Assembly: GCA_022818135.1 (NCBI GenBank)
Contig: JAFMSR010000012.1
Coordinates: 12,115,157-12,179,156, forward strand
Length of the DNA stretch: 64,000 nucleotides
Direction of reading: 5' to 3'
Source: Saxidomus purpurata
Lineage: Eukaryota > Mollusca > Bivalvia > Venerida > Veneridae
Below, piece after piece: positions 12,885 through 25,149 of the stretch (positions are counted from its first letter, which is position 1; the number at the start of each line of letters is the position of its first letter). The translations under genes were made by a program, and so were the position numbers. The notes under the pieces are model-generated. The model was given only the letters and a program-made list of their open reading frames with translations. It was not told the DNA's origin and did no database searches.

Positions 12885-13660
12885 CCGCCGTATAGCGGAA
12901 AGGGGTTAAAGGAATGGTCTACGTCTGACCGTCTCATCCTTCCGTCCCGTTCCATACCCCTTAACCTTCAATGATTTTGATAAAAGTCGGGTCAGATGTT
13001 TTCATCTTATCAAGACAATGTACAGAATCTATGAGCCGGTCACGCTGGCTCAAGGTCATGGTCACATTTTAAGGTTAAACGTTCGACTGTAGCGTTCCCT
13101 ATCTTCTCCATATTGCCTTGACCCCTCGAAAGATTTTAATTAAACTGTGTTCAAATGTTAACCTCGTCAAGACGAAGTGTTGAACCTATGAGCAGGTCAC
13201 GCTGACTCAAGGACAAGGTCACAACTTAAGGCTGACGGTTTGAGTCTTGAACTTCAGGTTAACTCCATTTAAGCAGTTTGATAAAGCTGTGGTCATCTAT
13301 TAACCTCATTAAGTTAATGTGCAGATCCCATGATCTGGCCACGTAGACTCAAAGTCAATGTCACAACTTATGGCCAATGATTTGAGACTGTCCACTCAGA
13401 ATCTCCTAATCACTTTAAAGGATTCTGATGCATCCTCAGCTAAAGTATCACCTCATCGGGACCATGTATAGTACTAATGGTCTGGTCAAACTGTCACAAG
13501 GTCAAGGATACAACCTAAGTTCAAAGGTATAAGTCTTTAATTTGTGTCCGCTCGATATCTTCTTGTTGGACTAGTCAAATGTTCACTTTATCGAGATGAT
13601 TTATTTGCAGAATCCATGATCTTTAAATTAAATACAGGTGGTGGATAAAGCACTCAATTG
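12885..13660. repeat. AAGGTCA-rich tandem repeat, five degenerate units
   Basis: The landmark TCAAGACAATGTACAGAA and its variants occur near 13010, 13168, 13308, 13455 and 13590, so the unit is about 135-158 bp. Each unit holds a CTCAAGGTCA(A/T)GGTCACA-like stretch and a following CTTAAGG. The left edge, GTTCCCCGCCGTATAGCGG, may be the end of a larger element. Similar repeats are common in bivalves (from memory). Confidence 0.7.
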
Positions 13661-14402
13661 AAGCCTTTTATTTGACTACTTGAACAGATCAGTAACTTTA
13701 TTTGCCTTCTAGAAATTAACGCCGTGCCTGTCTTGGAGATAACTACACTCAGAAACATTAATTCCTTTAATGTTCCTATTTGCGGCTGGAAATATATCTG
13801 TCTTTTAGACTGCCTTGTAGATTTTAGTCACGTTTGTTTTTTACTTTCCATTACAACTTCTGACCCACTGCGTAAAAGGATGTTGACATTATCAGACGGG
13901 ATATTGATTTATTTCTCTAAAATTGGATAACTATGAAAAAAATCCCATGGGGGAATTTTAGGAGTGGATGTTGTTCAAATTCGTTTGTAAACCAAATTCA
14001 TTTTTGAACCTGAACAGTGTTTCCTCAAGAAACTGTTGAAATAATTTAGAAAATATTTTATTGTTAAAGACAATCGCACGTAATAAGCATATCTTGATTA
14101 AAAAGGCATTAAGCTAACGTTATATGAAGTCTTTGGATGTAAAAACCCTCAATATTGTTGTTTTATTACTTCGAGCTTCTATTGAAACACTTCAAGTAAG
14201 AAGGAAACAATCATTAAATTGATAAACAGATTAATTATCACTGCAAGTGTGTATGAAATACCCGTTCATGCGGGAATCGAACACTATGTTTATAAGAATT
14301 TTAAATCAAGTCCTTCTTAAAATATCATACATGGGCGATGATGATTGAAATAACGTTCATGTAATTTTTCCAGACTATATCTCAGGCGCACATAATAACT
14401 AA

Positions 14403-14640
14403 GTCAAACTTCTATTGAAACAAATCGTAAGCATAATGTGTTTTCAGACTTTTAAAAATGGTAAAATTCAGCAGTATTTGCAATTCGAGTAGCTGCAGTA
14501 TTTGATGTCCCTCACTGTTGGTCAAACTTCTATTAAAACAAGTCGCAAGCATAATGTCTTTTCAGACTTTTAAAAATGGCAAAATTCAGCATTGTTTCTA
14601 ATTCGAGTAGCTGCAGTATTTGATGTTCCTTACTGTTGGT
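14403..14640. repeat. two-copy tandem repeat, unit 118 bp
   Basis: GTCAAACTTCTATTGAAAC starts at 14403 and GTCAAACTTCTATTAAAAC at 14521. Both copies run through AATTCGAGTAGCTGCAGTAT to TACTGTTGGT or its equivalent and differ at few positions, so this is a young local duplication. A fragment, GCTTCTATTGAAACACTTC near 14175, may be a third, older remnant. Confidence 0.85.
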
Positions 14641-15179
14641 CCAGGAAAAGCGATGAGAACAAAGTGTTCCTTCCTTGGGTACACATATCAAATCTAGCTC
14701 ATAACTTTCAGGAGTTATTTCTATATACCCTAAGAATAACAATGTGTTGTCAGATAAAGCAATTTTGTGTTACCAAACATCCCCGAGACATATTGGTCAT
14801 TGTAAAATTATGAAGACATAATATTATATCAAACCATTCTAATGATTTGTGTAACAGTGTACCTCCTAAAAATAAAGAAGTTGCGCTCGTGACAACCCAG
14901 TCGTTTAGGGTATTGTCATAGTACCTTATGAGGTTTCAAATACACAATTAGCAAGAAGAAGGGTTGCGAAAGTGTTTGGTGCAGATAACAGAACTTTTAT
15001 TGGTAGATTAAAACAAAATGGCTTTCATGGGAAGCAGTCTGAAAAAAAATGCCGGGCTCTATTCATTTACAAATCCATGTACCCACGTTTAATTGAATTA
15101 ACTTGAATTACATGACTTAGCATGGGATTAATCTTAAGAATGCAAGAAGTTAAATAAATAGTACTTGTGAGTATATAGT

Positions 15180-15376
15180 CTCAATCGTGGTGTAGAAGTT
15201 AAGGTTCCAGCCGCTCATCCCGGAGGTTGTGGGTTCGAGTCCCATTTAGGTCACGACCGTACTTCCTCATATGACACCAGTACTGGTTTTTCCAGGAAGC
15301 GGACTAGAGAGTGACTCGATAAGCTATCAGCTTTCTTCACAATTGAGCTAAAATAAATTAGTATAAACTAAACTAA
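15180..15376 (+). mobile_element. tRNA-derived SINE, nearly complete
   Basis: The head has an A-box-like TGGTGTAGAAGTTAAGG and a B-box GGTTCGAGTCCC at normal spacing. The body contains CCAGGAAGCGGACTAGAGAG, then GAGCTAAAATAAATTAG, and ends in an A/T-rich tail. I recall this body as a very common bivalve SINE. Placement in a named superfamily such as the MetaSINEs would need a search. It is absent from unit C-prime, so it inserted after the duplication. Confidence 0.8.
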
Positions 15377-16992
15377 GCTATTTCTATGCCAGTTTTATTC
15401 TTGTATTATAAAAATTCCAATATGGAAAGCGATACTATCTGATAACCCAGACCTTTCGTCTTATCAATTGAAAGAACCTTTAAAATGCAATCTAAATAAC
15501 TTTGTTTTACGTTAAATCAAACACTGTTACAAATTACTGCATCATCACATGCCGATCTAATAAAATTAGAAAGAGAATGCAATTCAATTGAGAACATTAG
15601 CTGTTTTTATCTAACCGACTCAATTGATTGAGATGATGAAAGTATTAAGGAACTGCTTAGAACTGTTAAATCATATCAAATAGAAGAAAGTAATAGATAT
15701 GCACGTATTTAGTTGTACATCAAAGCTAGAAATAAATGATCGAAGATAATTACGGGGTTACATAACAACATGGTTTATATCTAGCAACGAGCCATTCCTG
15801 CCATTGCACTCGTGTTCCTAAACTGTGGCCGTGCCAATTAATCAGGCGGAGTTATCAATTTCAATTTTGATATAACTGGTCATATTGGTGCTTACTGAAA
15901 ATGTAATGACTTGTTTTCTGAGAGGTTACCAAGTTTAGAGTACAAATAATGCAAAAGTCTGACATGTATCGTTTTATTACATGAATATTTGGTTTTTACG
16001 TTTAACTTTACTTTTCAGCTCTGTGAAATAATTAAGTAAACTATGTCAAAATATTTATAACTGTATTTTGTATTTCACACCGGACAATAAACTTTCTCCC
16101 CACTACATTAGTTAACAGTTTATTAATTCAATGTTGACAGTTACAATCTAGAGAATCGGAAAAGATTCTGCAATACAATTCTAGAAACGGCTGTAGCAGC
16201 GGCCCTCTTCACATGTCTCAAAGATCTTTTATGTTCCTTTGTCAACAAATGCTTCATCGTAACGACTGTAATGAAACAATTCTGGCATTTTAAAATGAAA
16301 TACTTATGCTTAAGCAAAACCATGAGAGATTTAATGAAAGCACCACTTAAATCCCCTGGGAAATGAACAACAAATTAACGCTATCGTTTATGGATACTTT
16401 AATATAACGGTATATTGAAAAGACATCAAAGGAAATCACATCAAAACTAGTTTCTAAGAAAACGTACTGAAGCTAAGACAATTTTCGTTTGAATGACTTT
16501 AAATGTGAAAAATGCATTCCTTTTCTGGAGAGATTTATAACATATTTGCCTTCACGCATTATGTCCAAAACAACACATCTGCAAGTTGGTTCTATTAGAT
16601 GAAATCTTCCGACTTCATCTTTTTTAATAGAGATATTCCAGTTACTACATGCGGACTTATTTAGTTTCTTTACTGTTTCAAGTAATTTTTTAACTGTCAA
16701 AAATTAGGTATTGTTGCTGTGGAAAATATTCGGCCAAACTTATTATCTAATTATAAATTTTCATGGTTGTGAATATTTCAGTTAACTCATTACCCGATAG
16801 AACAAACAAAGTTAAGATGAAAACACATTGAGAGGACGTATTCTTATAAAAATAACTCCGATTTTAATTTTCAAAGTAGAAAAATACATTATGACATAAT
16901 AGATCACGGAAGACGGACCAATTATCGTATATTTTAATGAAATCATTGACGAACTGAAACAAATAAGAAGACAGAATGCAAATTTGTGCATT

Positions 16993-17019
16993 AAAAAAAA
17001 AAAATAAAAAAAAAAAAAA
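16993..17019 (+). repeat. poly(A)-rich tract
   Basis: Twelve A, one T and then thirteen A. There is no upstream retroposed gene that I can identify, so it is a simple tract or a remnant tail. Confidence 0.8.
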
Positions 17020-17131
17020 TGCGTCCTATTTAGAAATTTATAGAATCCGTCCATTTCATTTGACATTTTCAGTATTAACAACTTTAACAGCGGCTATAAT
17101 AACTCGATCAAGAAAGGACATTGATCCAAAT

Positions 17132-17310
17132 TTGTTAATGAACCTACATTTTCTATTTCCATGTGTTTTGATAATGGGTTCATTCCATATCGAGTTCCTT
17201 AGAGCCGTGAAATGAATTATCCGCATGACTATTTGACGTATGATATCACGAAATGAAATCGCAGCTTTGCGAAGAGTGTTATCAAGAAATTCGATAGACT
17301 CATATCAATC
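17132..17310 (+). other. core element, copy 5 of 6
   Basis: GTTAATGAACCTACATT opens it, and AATGAAATCGCAGCTTTGCG and GTTATCAAGAAATTCGATAG close it. The closing part matches the end of copies 1-4, which lie in the other duplicated pair, so the two pairs share ancestry at least here. Confidence 0.65.
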
Positions 17311-18283
17311 ACCTAAATATTTCCTTAACTCTTCGTTGATGTCATTTAATTTATACGATTGGTCCGGCATTCATTTAACAGACCGGACGATGAATATCAG
17401 CATTTTAGCATTTTAAGCAAGTTAATGAGATATGGCAATGTTTTAGCACTTTTAAAGAATCTTATGCGACAAAGGCAATATTAAACACTTAAGCAAATGT
17501 TGGTTTTATCGCATTCATTCAGGAAATTGTGTAAACAGCTTGTAATGTATAAAACACATCTAATTATTATTTTATTTTTAATTAATTATATAAGTGATTA
17601 AAATTAATCAATTAATTTGAGTTATAGAATTTTGACTAATAATTGTACTGTGTTTCTTTGCATACTGCCGTTATTGTAACGTTATGCTGAAGTGGATGAA
17701 AGTGTATTTAAATACGCTACTTAAATATTACACCTTCAATTGCGTTGTTAACTCACCGTTTGTATCAGCCATCAGTGAAATTGTAAAATCGTTTCTTCAC
17801 TTTAACATTTTCAAATTGATGTTTTCAAAAATCAGTACGCTCTTTAGTGTGTCAATTACTATCCATTTTATCATTATAAATATTGAACAATTGAATAAAA
17901 TAAGCGAGCAATTTAGAAAAGATAGTCATTTTATGATATTATTTGCGAAACAGTTGCTAGGCAACAAAATGAAAACATTTGGAAGTGTGATGTACTTGTG
18001 GATTTAACGAGTAAATACTTGCTTTTAGATTTTCTGCAAAGTAGTTACAAGACCGAGTCGCAGAGAAAAGCCTACATGTTACCAAAGGCGAAAAAAAGTG
18101 TAAATGGAACAAAAAATAAAACAAATGTTTGGCATTGTCATTAAATAATTTACCGTTAATAGTTGTGCGAACTAAATACAACAGAAATCAGCGAATCACT
18201 TTGAGGAGAATACTGATGCCTTAAATAACTGAAGAAATATCTGTCAGGATATTTTCTCTAGATGAATTTCTGACTGGAGAGTA

Positions 18284-18431
18284 GAGTAATTATTTTCACG
18301 TCAAAGTCAGACCAAGTTCATGTCCTTAACAAATGATTGCATTGTGTCAGTCCGACCTGAGGAAATTAGAAAACGGAGATGTAATTGATTAAGGGAATTA
18401 CCTGACGGACCAAATTAAAATTGATCACATC
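18284..18431 (+). other. conserved non-coding element, copy 1
   Basis: It aligns without gaps to 26699-26846 at 132 of 148 positions (hand count). The right-hand 84 bp, starting CAGTCCGACCTGAGGAAATT, match at 80 of 84. Neighbouring duplicated sequence is much less similar. The right part can form an imperfect stem: GTCCG(ACC)TGAGGAAATT against AATTACCTGACGGAC. Both differences between the stem arms of the two copies fall in the loop. It contains TAATTGAT- and AATTA-type sites of the kind homeodomain proteins bind. A short frame ending RPEEIRK is open in both copies but starts from nothing recognisable. Confidence 0.6.
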
Positions 18432-18492
18432 AGTTTGACTATATTTGTATGTAAAGTTCGTACTCTTAAAATATAGTTAGACAGTAATAAAG

Positions 18493-18830
18493 ACAAGAGG
18501 GCGAGGATGACCCTATATCGTTCACTTTAGTATCATTTTTCCAAAAAACAAAATGGAAGTCAAAAGGTCATGTTCTAGGTCAACAGAAGACAATTAAAAC
18601 TGCTTGACAAACTGCATATACAGTCCAACTATTTTTGCTGTATCTTCAAAAGCATAGAGTACAGAAAGACTGATGTTCTAAGCAATTTATATGATGAATG
18701 TATGCCAAATGTGACCTCTAGAGTGATTGCAAGGCGACCTGGTGTCATAGTTTTGACCCCACGAGACCCCATTAAAAAATCTAATGCCAGTAACCTGTGA
18801 TCTTGGCATCTGGCGATATACATAACATAG
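18493..18830 (+). mobile_element. ACAAGAGGGC-type interspersed repeat, degenerate
   Basis: It starts ACAAGAGGGCGAGGATGACC and includes AATGTGACCTCTAGAGTG and GTTTTGACCCCACG. I recall these blocks as a very common bivalve repeat. The duplicate at about 26850-27000 lacks it, so it inserted after the duplication. Confidence 0.6.
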
Positions 18831-19109
18831 CTTGTTCTACTTTTAAATAATTCAGAGTTTTTGTGAACTTTTTTCTTTGCAGCGAATTATCTTTTTATTT
18901 TAATAGGAAAAAAAAGTATTTCATTTATCAATGAGAAAGTAAGTCACTGTTTGTGATAGAGAAACATTGGGAGTTTGGTCACTCTGATATCCTGTATAGA
19001 ATAAACTATGTATGTTTTTAGTATTAATATTTTAGATTTTAGATTTCTGTAGACTTAATTTACTTAGTATTGTTGGGAAATAGTAACGTTTACGAAAGCG
19101 CCATTTGTA

Positions 19110-19149
19110 ACGTGACGTCTATGAGCGGTCCGCCGTCATGACGTCACGT
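19110..19149. repeat. perfect 10-bp inverted repeat of CRE-like sites
   Basis: ACGTGACGTC at 19110 and GACGTCACGT at 19140 are exact reverse complements separated by about 20 bp. The right arm contains TGACGTCA, the CREB/ATF consensus. GACGTC sites recur in several mobile elements here, so this could be a mobile-element relic instead of a promoter. Confidence 0.6.
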
Positions 19150-21299
19150 CCGTTGTTATTAGCTTTGAGTACATGGCGATAGTAAAAGGTTGAACTTGGG
19201 TTTCGCTATTGTTATTCATTATCCAACGCATATCACAACCATAAGTATTCCACTTACAATACGGAGTGGCAGATATACACCCGTGATTATGTTATAACGA
19301 CTTAAACAATGAAGCGGGGCACTATTTTGTATGTATGTTAAAATATTCAGTAGAAATAAAGAAAAAAGACAAACATCTCAGTTTTATAATAATGAGTAAA
19401 ACGGTAGAAGAGACGAATTTTAAAATGACATATTTCTGTATATAGATTTTATTCGTGGCTCCTTTGCCTTGTTAGTATTTTGCAAAGGAGAAACTTTAGT
19501 TTTAGAAAAAGATTAGCTAGTTTGTGTTTATATTTTTCAGAAATTTGATGGAATTACCCGTCATTTTATCTTGCCCCAGAGAGATTTAACGTTGGATATA
19601 ATTCCAGACCATGTGTGAAAATTGCCTTATTAGTTGAATACTCTGTAGGTTTCTGATATATAAGATGGTTAGGAATTTTAATGGATTTGCCTTTTGGTGA
19701 AACTGAAATTTGGCGATACCTATATTTAAAATAGGATGTTTTCCCGAGATACTTGCTATAAAGACTTATTTTTTAATTGAATTCTTATCTTACTAAAAAC
19801 ATAATACAAGTTTTGTTAAAACTAGCATTTTCACAAGTCCAATTCTACTTTTCGAAGTTTTACTTTTACTATATGCCACTTAATTATGAGCGGTGTGTAG
19901 AAACAAAGACTTAAGTCGTTTGCAAGAAAACATATTCTTTCAAAGTATTAAAACTTTGAACAATAAATGATTTTGATCAAAACAACAGTATGGCCCAGCC
20001 TTTAACAGAAAAGAGAATACGGTAACTGCTACAGTAGAAAACTTATGCTAGAAATTCCTGGCGTTACACCAAAATGGAAATGAGATCCCATCAGACACCA
20101 TTTATCTTAATTATTCAAAGTTAATTGTCTCTTACGGTTTCTTAAGGATTTCTAATACAAATAAACGCTACTGATGGATGTGTCGGAAAGAGGTAACCAA
20201 TATAAAAAAGTGAAATATATGAAATTGCTTGACATACGTTTCTTCAGTCAACAGCCAATGGGGGTGTCTTCTTATTAGTATGTTTTGTATGGTTCAAAAG
20301 TGTTAAGTCATTATTTTGTTAATGATAAATTGAGGAACGCTAACAAATTTGTAAAGCTTCATAAAGTGCAGAAAAAAATCTATCGGTAACTGAGTATTGT
20401 TTTCATTTGTTTGGTCATCGTCTTCTCAATGTTTTCTGTCCGAGCAATGAATAATCTCAACAAGGGACATTATACGTCGTCGTTCGTTTCTTCTTGGTAT
20501 CATTAATGCATTGGTCACCACAAAACGTCTTCTAATTTCGCATAAAACCACACAGTTCAGTAGACATTTACGTGTCTTGCATATATCTAGTTCCCTTGTA
20601 CATAAGATATTGTGTTGTAATGGCTTGGTTTTCTTAGTTGAAAATGGAACAACATAAACTTTTTATTGAAATTAAGTGTTGATGAAATATACACAGCTGA
20701 ACATGCAAAGTATATCAGTTTTAACAGCATCTGAGTTTTAGCTATTGCCGTAGCAACATATTGTTTTTTTTTTCACTCAAATTAAATACGATTTATGTTT
20801 AGAATTACCAGATTACACGAGAGATGTGTCCTTGTGCGCTTTACAATTTACACAATTATCACTCTTTAATGAATATGCACTACCGTTTTCACTTGAAATC
20901 ATGCACTATTGTTTTGATTGAGTTATCAAAGGGGTATTTCCAGATGACATATATTCTTCTCCATCGATTAAGTAAATTTATGTGAAAAGCTGATATTTGC
21001 TAAGAGTTATTTAAGAGAACATTCAATGCATGACACGCAAACTGGCGTTAATAAAGTAGCTATTAGCGGTTTCTGCTTTGAGTCAAAAAGAAATTGAATT
21101 GTTTTCATTGCTTTAGCGTGAAATTCTTCGTGTTCAAATTCGTTGCAGCTATGATAATATAGCTGCTGCTGGAATGTTTAAATGCTTTAAACAACGTTCC
21201 ACCATTGATTTTTGGTTGTTGATAAAATATTTGCCACTTGGTCACATTAACTATAGCCACATCGACAGAAAACCCCTATCGCCTAATGATCTCGACGGT

Positions 21300-22122
21300 C
21301 TATCAACTCCGTCGGACGCAACCGAAGTAGATTTGGTGACATCATAGAAACAACTGTACCATTTTTATCGGGTTCAACTTGTTAGATGCCAACTTGAGTT
21401 TATTTTGTTGTCTAAATTCAACACTTGTATTTTCACATTATTTCCTCATGTCTTACTTTAATTGCTCATGTTGTACTTTCATATATAGGACTACTAGTAT
21501 TGTTTGGCACTTTGCATGCAATTTTAAGTTGTTTACAGTTAAAAATAAGCAGTATGTTTTATATTCTAGGCTCTAAATACACATTCTTCCCTACCTTCTT
21601 TACAAACGAATAATACATATGTTACTATATATAGTAACACTTTTGTACAGAGAAAAAATGTTATATCCGTCCTTCCGAAGTATTATCAGCTTTTGGCCCT
21701 GCACGCGCAGGGCTATTATCGCATTACTGCCCTAGGAAAACTTGCACGTGCAAACGTGACGTCATTTCACGGAAAAGACATGGTTGACGCTGAACGTTCG
21801 CTTAGATACTTTAGCTAACAGAATGATTGTTTTAGATGATAAAAAGGTTCAGAGAGCGCGTCGTGAATCGCCATGTAACCGAAGAAGAAACGCACAACTT
21901 CATAAATCTGCAACGATGATAACAAAGAGCGATGTAAAAAATGATTTTGTTGAATAAGAAGGATAAAGATCCATTGTTTATAGGCCTATTTGAATTCTGT
22001 CTTCCAAGGTATATGTTTCTGCTTTATGAAGTGCCAAGTCAGGTCGATTTACAATAGTTGAAACAAACAAACATAAAATATATATTGATATATAGCCAAG
22101 AACACACATCTTACTGCATGTA
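21300..22122. other. spacer between duplicated units, with a GC-rich palindromic patch
   Basis: It lies between units C and C-prime. Around 21694-21720 GGCCCTGCACGCGCAGGGC is self-complementary and followed by TATTATCGCATTACTGCCC, which resembles the fold-back at 22532-22654. No gene is seen. Confidence 0.5.
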
Positions 22123-22404
22123 AGTGGCGGTTTACACCTTCCAAGTTTCTTGTACAAGACATTAAGATAAGTACTGTTTATGTCTTGTACAAGAATTTTT
22201 CATATGTAAACACCCACATTTGAGCAACTTTTGTCAGAATTTATGTGACATAATATGCGATAATTTTCTTGCATTCTTTTGAATTTGGCTGTCAAATTAC
22301 TGATAAGAAGTGTTTAATGGGAAAAACAGAATTCTTGTACAAGACATAAAAAGTACTTATCTTAATGTCTTGTACAAGAAACTTGGAAGGTGTAAACCCC
22401 TACT
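22123..22404. mobile_element. MITE-like element with long nested terminal inverted repeats
   Basis: The two ends, each about 70 bp, are near-perfect reverse complements: GGTTTACACCTTCCAAGTTT at the left and its complement at the right. Each arm holds two copies of the 12-bp palindrome TCTTGTACAAGA facing each other, so each arm can also fold on itself. The spacer of about 130 bp has no coding capacity. No clear target-site duplication could be read. Confidence 0.85.
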
Positions 22405-22531
22405 AATATCTAAGTTGAATGAGCATGGCTTTTATTGATAACTCACTTGTAAGCTAAGACTGAGGCAAGTCAGTTTGATTCTAGTGGAATAAATGACAAA
22501 TGGGAAACACATGTATTATACAGAAAAAGAA

Positions 22532-22654
22532 ATGGCTGAGCAGGGCCTTTGAAAGATAATCGCCCTTTTATGTAATAATTGCCCTCGGGCTAAAGCCCTC
22601 TGGCAATTATTTCATTAACGTGGCGATTATCACTCAAAGGCCCTGCTCAGCCAT
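22532..22654. mobile_element. fold-back hairpin element
   Basis: ATGGCTGAGCAGGGCCTTTG at the left pairs with CAAAGGCCCTGCTCAGCCAT at the right, and the pairing continues through GATAATCGCC. The centre, AATAATTGCC...GGCAATTATT, is a second stem, so almost the whole unit is one hairpin. Confidence 0.85.
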
Positions 22655-24467
22655 ATATTATTCTATAAATAAAAATACATGTACTAAGTGATAAGTCTCG
22701 TGAACTGACAGAACTGTAGAAGCTTCTAGGCATCGCTCTTGTGGTGTTGCATAGCTTTCCTTCGTTCCATAATTATTATTTTATTTTCAGTTCTTTTTTT
22801 AAAGCGCAAGGTTTAAGGAATCTGAAGATTTGGGTCACGCTTAATTTTCATATTCATTGACAAATGTGTCCATCTTTATAAAACGAAGTACGTAGAATTA
22901 GATTCGATAGCTCTACGTTTTGCTAACACTTGCTAAATGTGAAAGAATTCCCGTGGGAGATAGTTGGGAAAGCTGGAGCTGAAGTCTGTTTTGCTTTTAT
23001 ATCAGAACGATGTTTCTCAAGAAACGGGTGATACTGACCCCGTGAACGTTTTTATTGTTAAGATAACGACATGTAATAAGTATTTCTTAATTAAATTGGC
23101 GTCAAGCTAATGTTATAAGAGGTTTCGGGATGTAAATGTTGTTGTTTTATTACTGAATGTTGTTGTCCTTTTGACCAACTCTAGATAAGGAAACTAACAT
23201 TGAACTGATAAGAAGTAAAACAAACACATAAACAGAGAAATATTACGCAGTAGGAGTTTTGCAGTTGGGAATTAATTATGCGCTAATGCAGTGTTTTTTG
23301 TAAAAAAAAATATGTGTTTTAGATATAAAGGGAGACCACATGGTATGCTCTTTCACAAGACATTTCACTAGAGAGAAGATTATTAATAACAATCGGAATT
23401 GAAAATTATTCACCCTCGTTAACTATACACAATCTGAAATGTATGAATAAGGAAATAAACAGTACTTTTAGTTAAATCAGGAGAGTAATGCAAAACATAC
23501 AAAATTCCCGAAGTCTTGACTGAAATTTTGTGACCACAGATGATCTGTTTAGTTTTGTACTGATTTCTTTATGTTTTGATTTCCAAAATTTTAACAAAGT
23601 CAAATGTAGCATTTTTTAAAAAACATGGTCAAAGTAGCATTTTCTTAAATCAAAGGCTTTGTGTTCTTGTCAAGAAATTGTTTCCAGCTGTAGCCAAGTC
23701 AATGATTCAAAAAATAAAGGAACATTTCAGTTATGGTTCCAGCTGCCGTCCTGTAAGGAACTAAAAAATGTTCGTGACAATTCAATGTTCAATTATGAAT
23801 AAATATTTTGACACAACTTCTACCAAGAAAATCTTTTTGGACTGATAGTATTGTACAAACAAAACTTTGTTATGTTCTCTTTTTTATATAAGTGATATTT
23901 GTTCGATATCAATGCATCTAAAACATTTTTTTAGAAAAAAATGGATTTTAAGATATACAACAAGCTCGTTACAATGATATACCTGTTGTCAAGCTGTAAA
24001 AAGAGACATCGCTCCATCTCGCGGAAAATGAACAATCAATTATTGCAAATTCTTACGGAGACTTTATTACGCCGGTATATTATGAAGACTTTAAAGGAAA
24101 TCACATGAAAAGTCGTTGCTAGAAAATATCATACAGAAAAGAAAACAATTATTCTGCATACGTGATATTAAAGGGGAATGTTCAATATCAAAGAAAAGAA
24201 TTACAGACGATGGTCTTCATGTTATTTCATGTTAGCTTAAATATCTATACATATTGACAGTAAAGTAGTTCATGAAATATGCATCACTAATCTGTAAACG
24301 AACTTTAAGGTGGTGACAAAAGTGCAAATGAGCCATTACATGCTATAAATTGAAGGAGCAAACAACGCGTTCGATTTTTATAAATCCACAACATTTTAGT
24401 ACTGACATCTTTTAAAGCGGTTATTGTTACTGGAACAAGAAAGACCATTGATGCCAACTCTTTCTCA

Positions 24468-24640
24468 GCAGACGTTAATGAATCTACATGTCATACTACT
24501 ACGTATTTTGTATAGGTCCATTCAATATTCCAGTTCATTACAGCAGTTAAATGAATCATCCGCTTGTCGAATATCGCCAATTGAAAGCGCAGCTTCGCGA
24601 ATACTTATCAAGTCATTCAATAATCACTTAGACCTCTACC
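24468..24640 (+). other. core element, copy 6 of 6
   Basis: GACGTTAATGAATCTACATG opens it; AATTGAAAGCGCAGCTTCGCG and TATCAAGTCATTCAATAATC close it. In its closing part it resembles copies 1 and 3 (AATTGAAAGCACAGC) as much as its own partner, copy 5. Confidence 0.65.
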
Positions 24641-25149
24641 TGTCACCAAAATGTCTCCTTGACTTTCTATGAAATAAGTTATCTCTTAGGGTTTCCTTTG
24701 GTCGGGAACTTCATTAGCAGTAGCCAGAGGATAAACGGCAATATTTTAGCACTTTAAGAAAATGTGATTAAGAATTTTAGTTTTAGCAGTTCTTAGCAAG
24801 TACAGTGATAAATGGCAATTTTCTGCATTTTTACGCAAGTGTAAAAAAGGAAATGACAAATTGTAGCACGCGTTGTTGTTTCCTTAAACACAAGACTGTT
24901 TGTAGACTGTGATACTAAAGCTATAAATGCAGAAATCAGTTCTTCATGATAATATTTATGAATTATTGCAAGCTGCTAAAAATGCATCGTATACACGAGA
25001 AAATAAACTTTCAAAAGTGAGTTACAGAAATTGACTGAAAAGTGTGCTGTTTTTTTTCAAGCCATGTGAAGTCATTAACATTTAACGCTATTGTAACACG
25101 AAATGTATAATTACGCTGAAGTTGATGAAAGTAGTACCTGATTTGTTTT

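Larger units (their letters stand above)
13940..21300. repeat. ancient tandem duplication, unit C (partner of 22930-30500)
   Basis: Collinear blocks are 13950-14240 with 22930-23225, 16345-16490 with 24005-24150, 17085-17470 with 24415-24800, 17790-18010 with 26260-26480, 18240-18435 with 26660-26850, 19510-19640 with 27830-27960, 20035-20200 with 28810-28970, 20480-20620 with 29500-29660, and 21010-21180 with 30250-30420. Unit C alone carries the 118-bp tandem repeat, the SINE and the ACAAGAGGGC repeat, so these came after the duplication. No gene is supported inside it. Confidence 0.85.
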
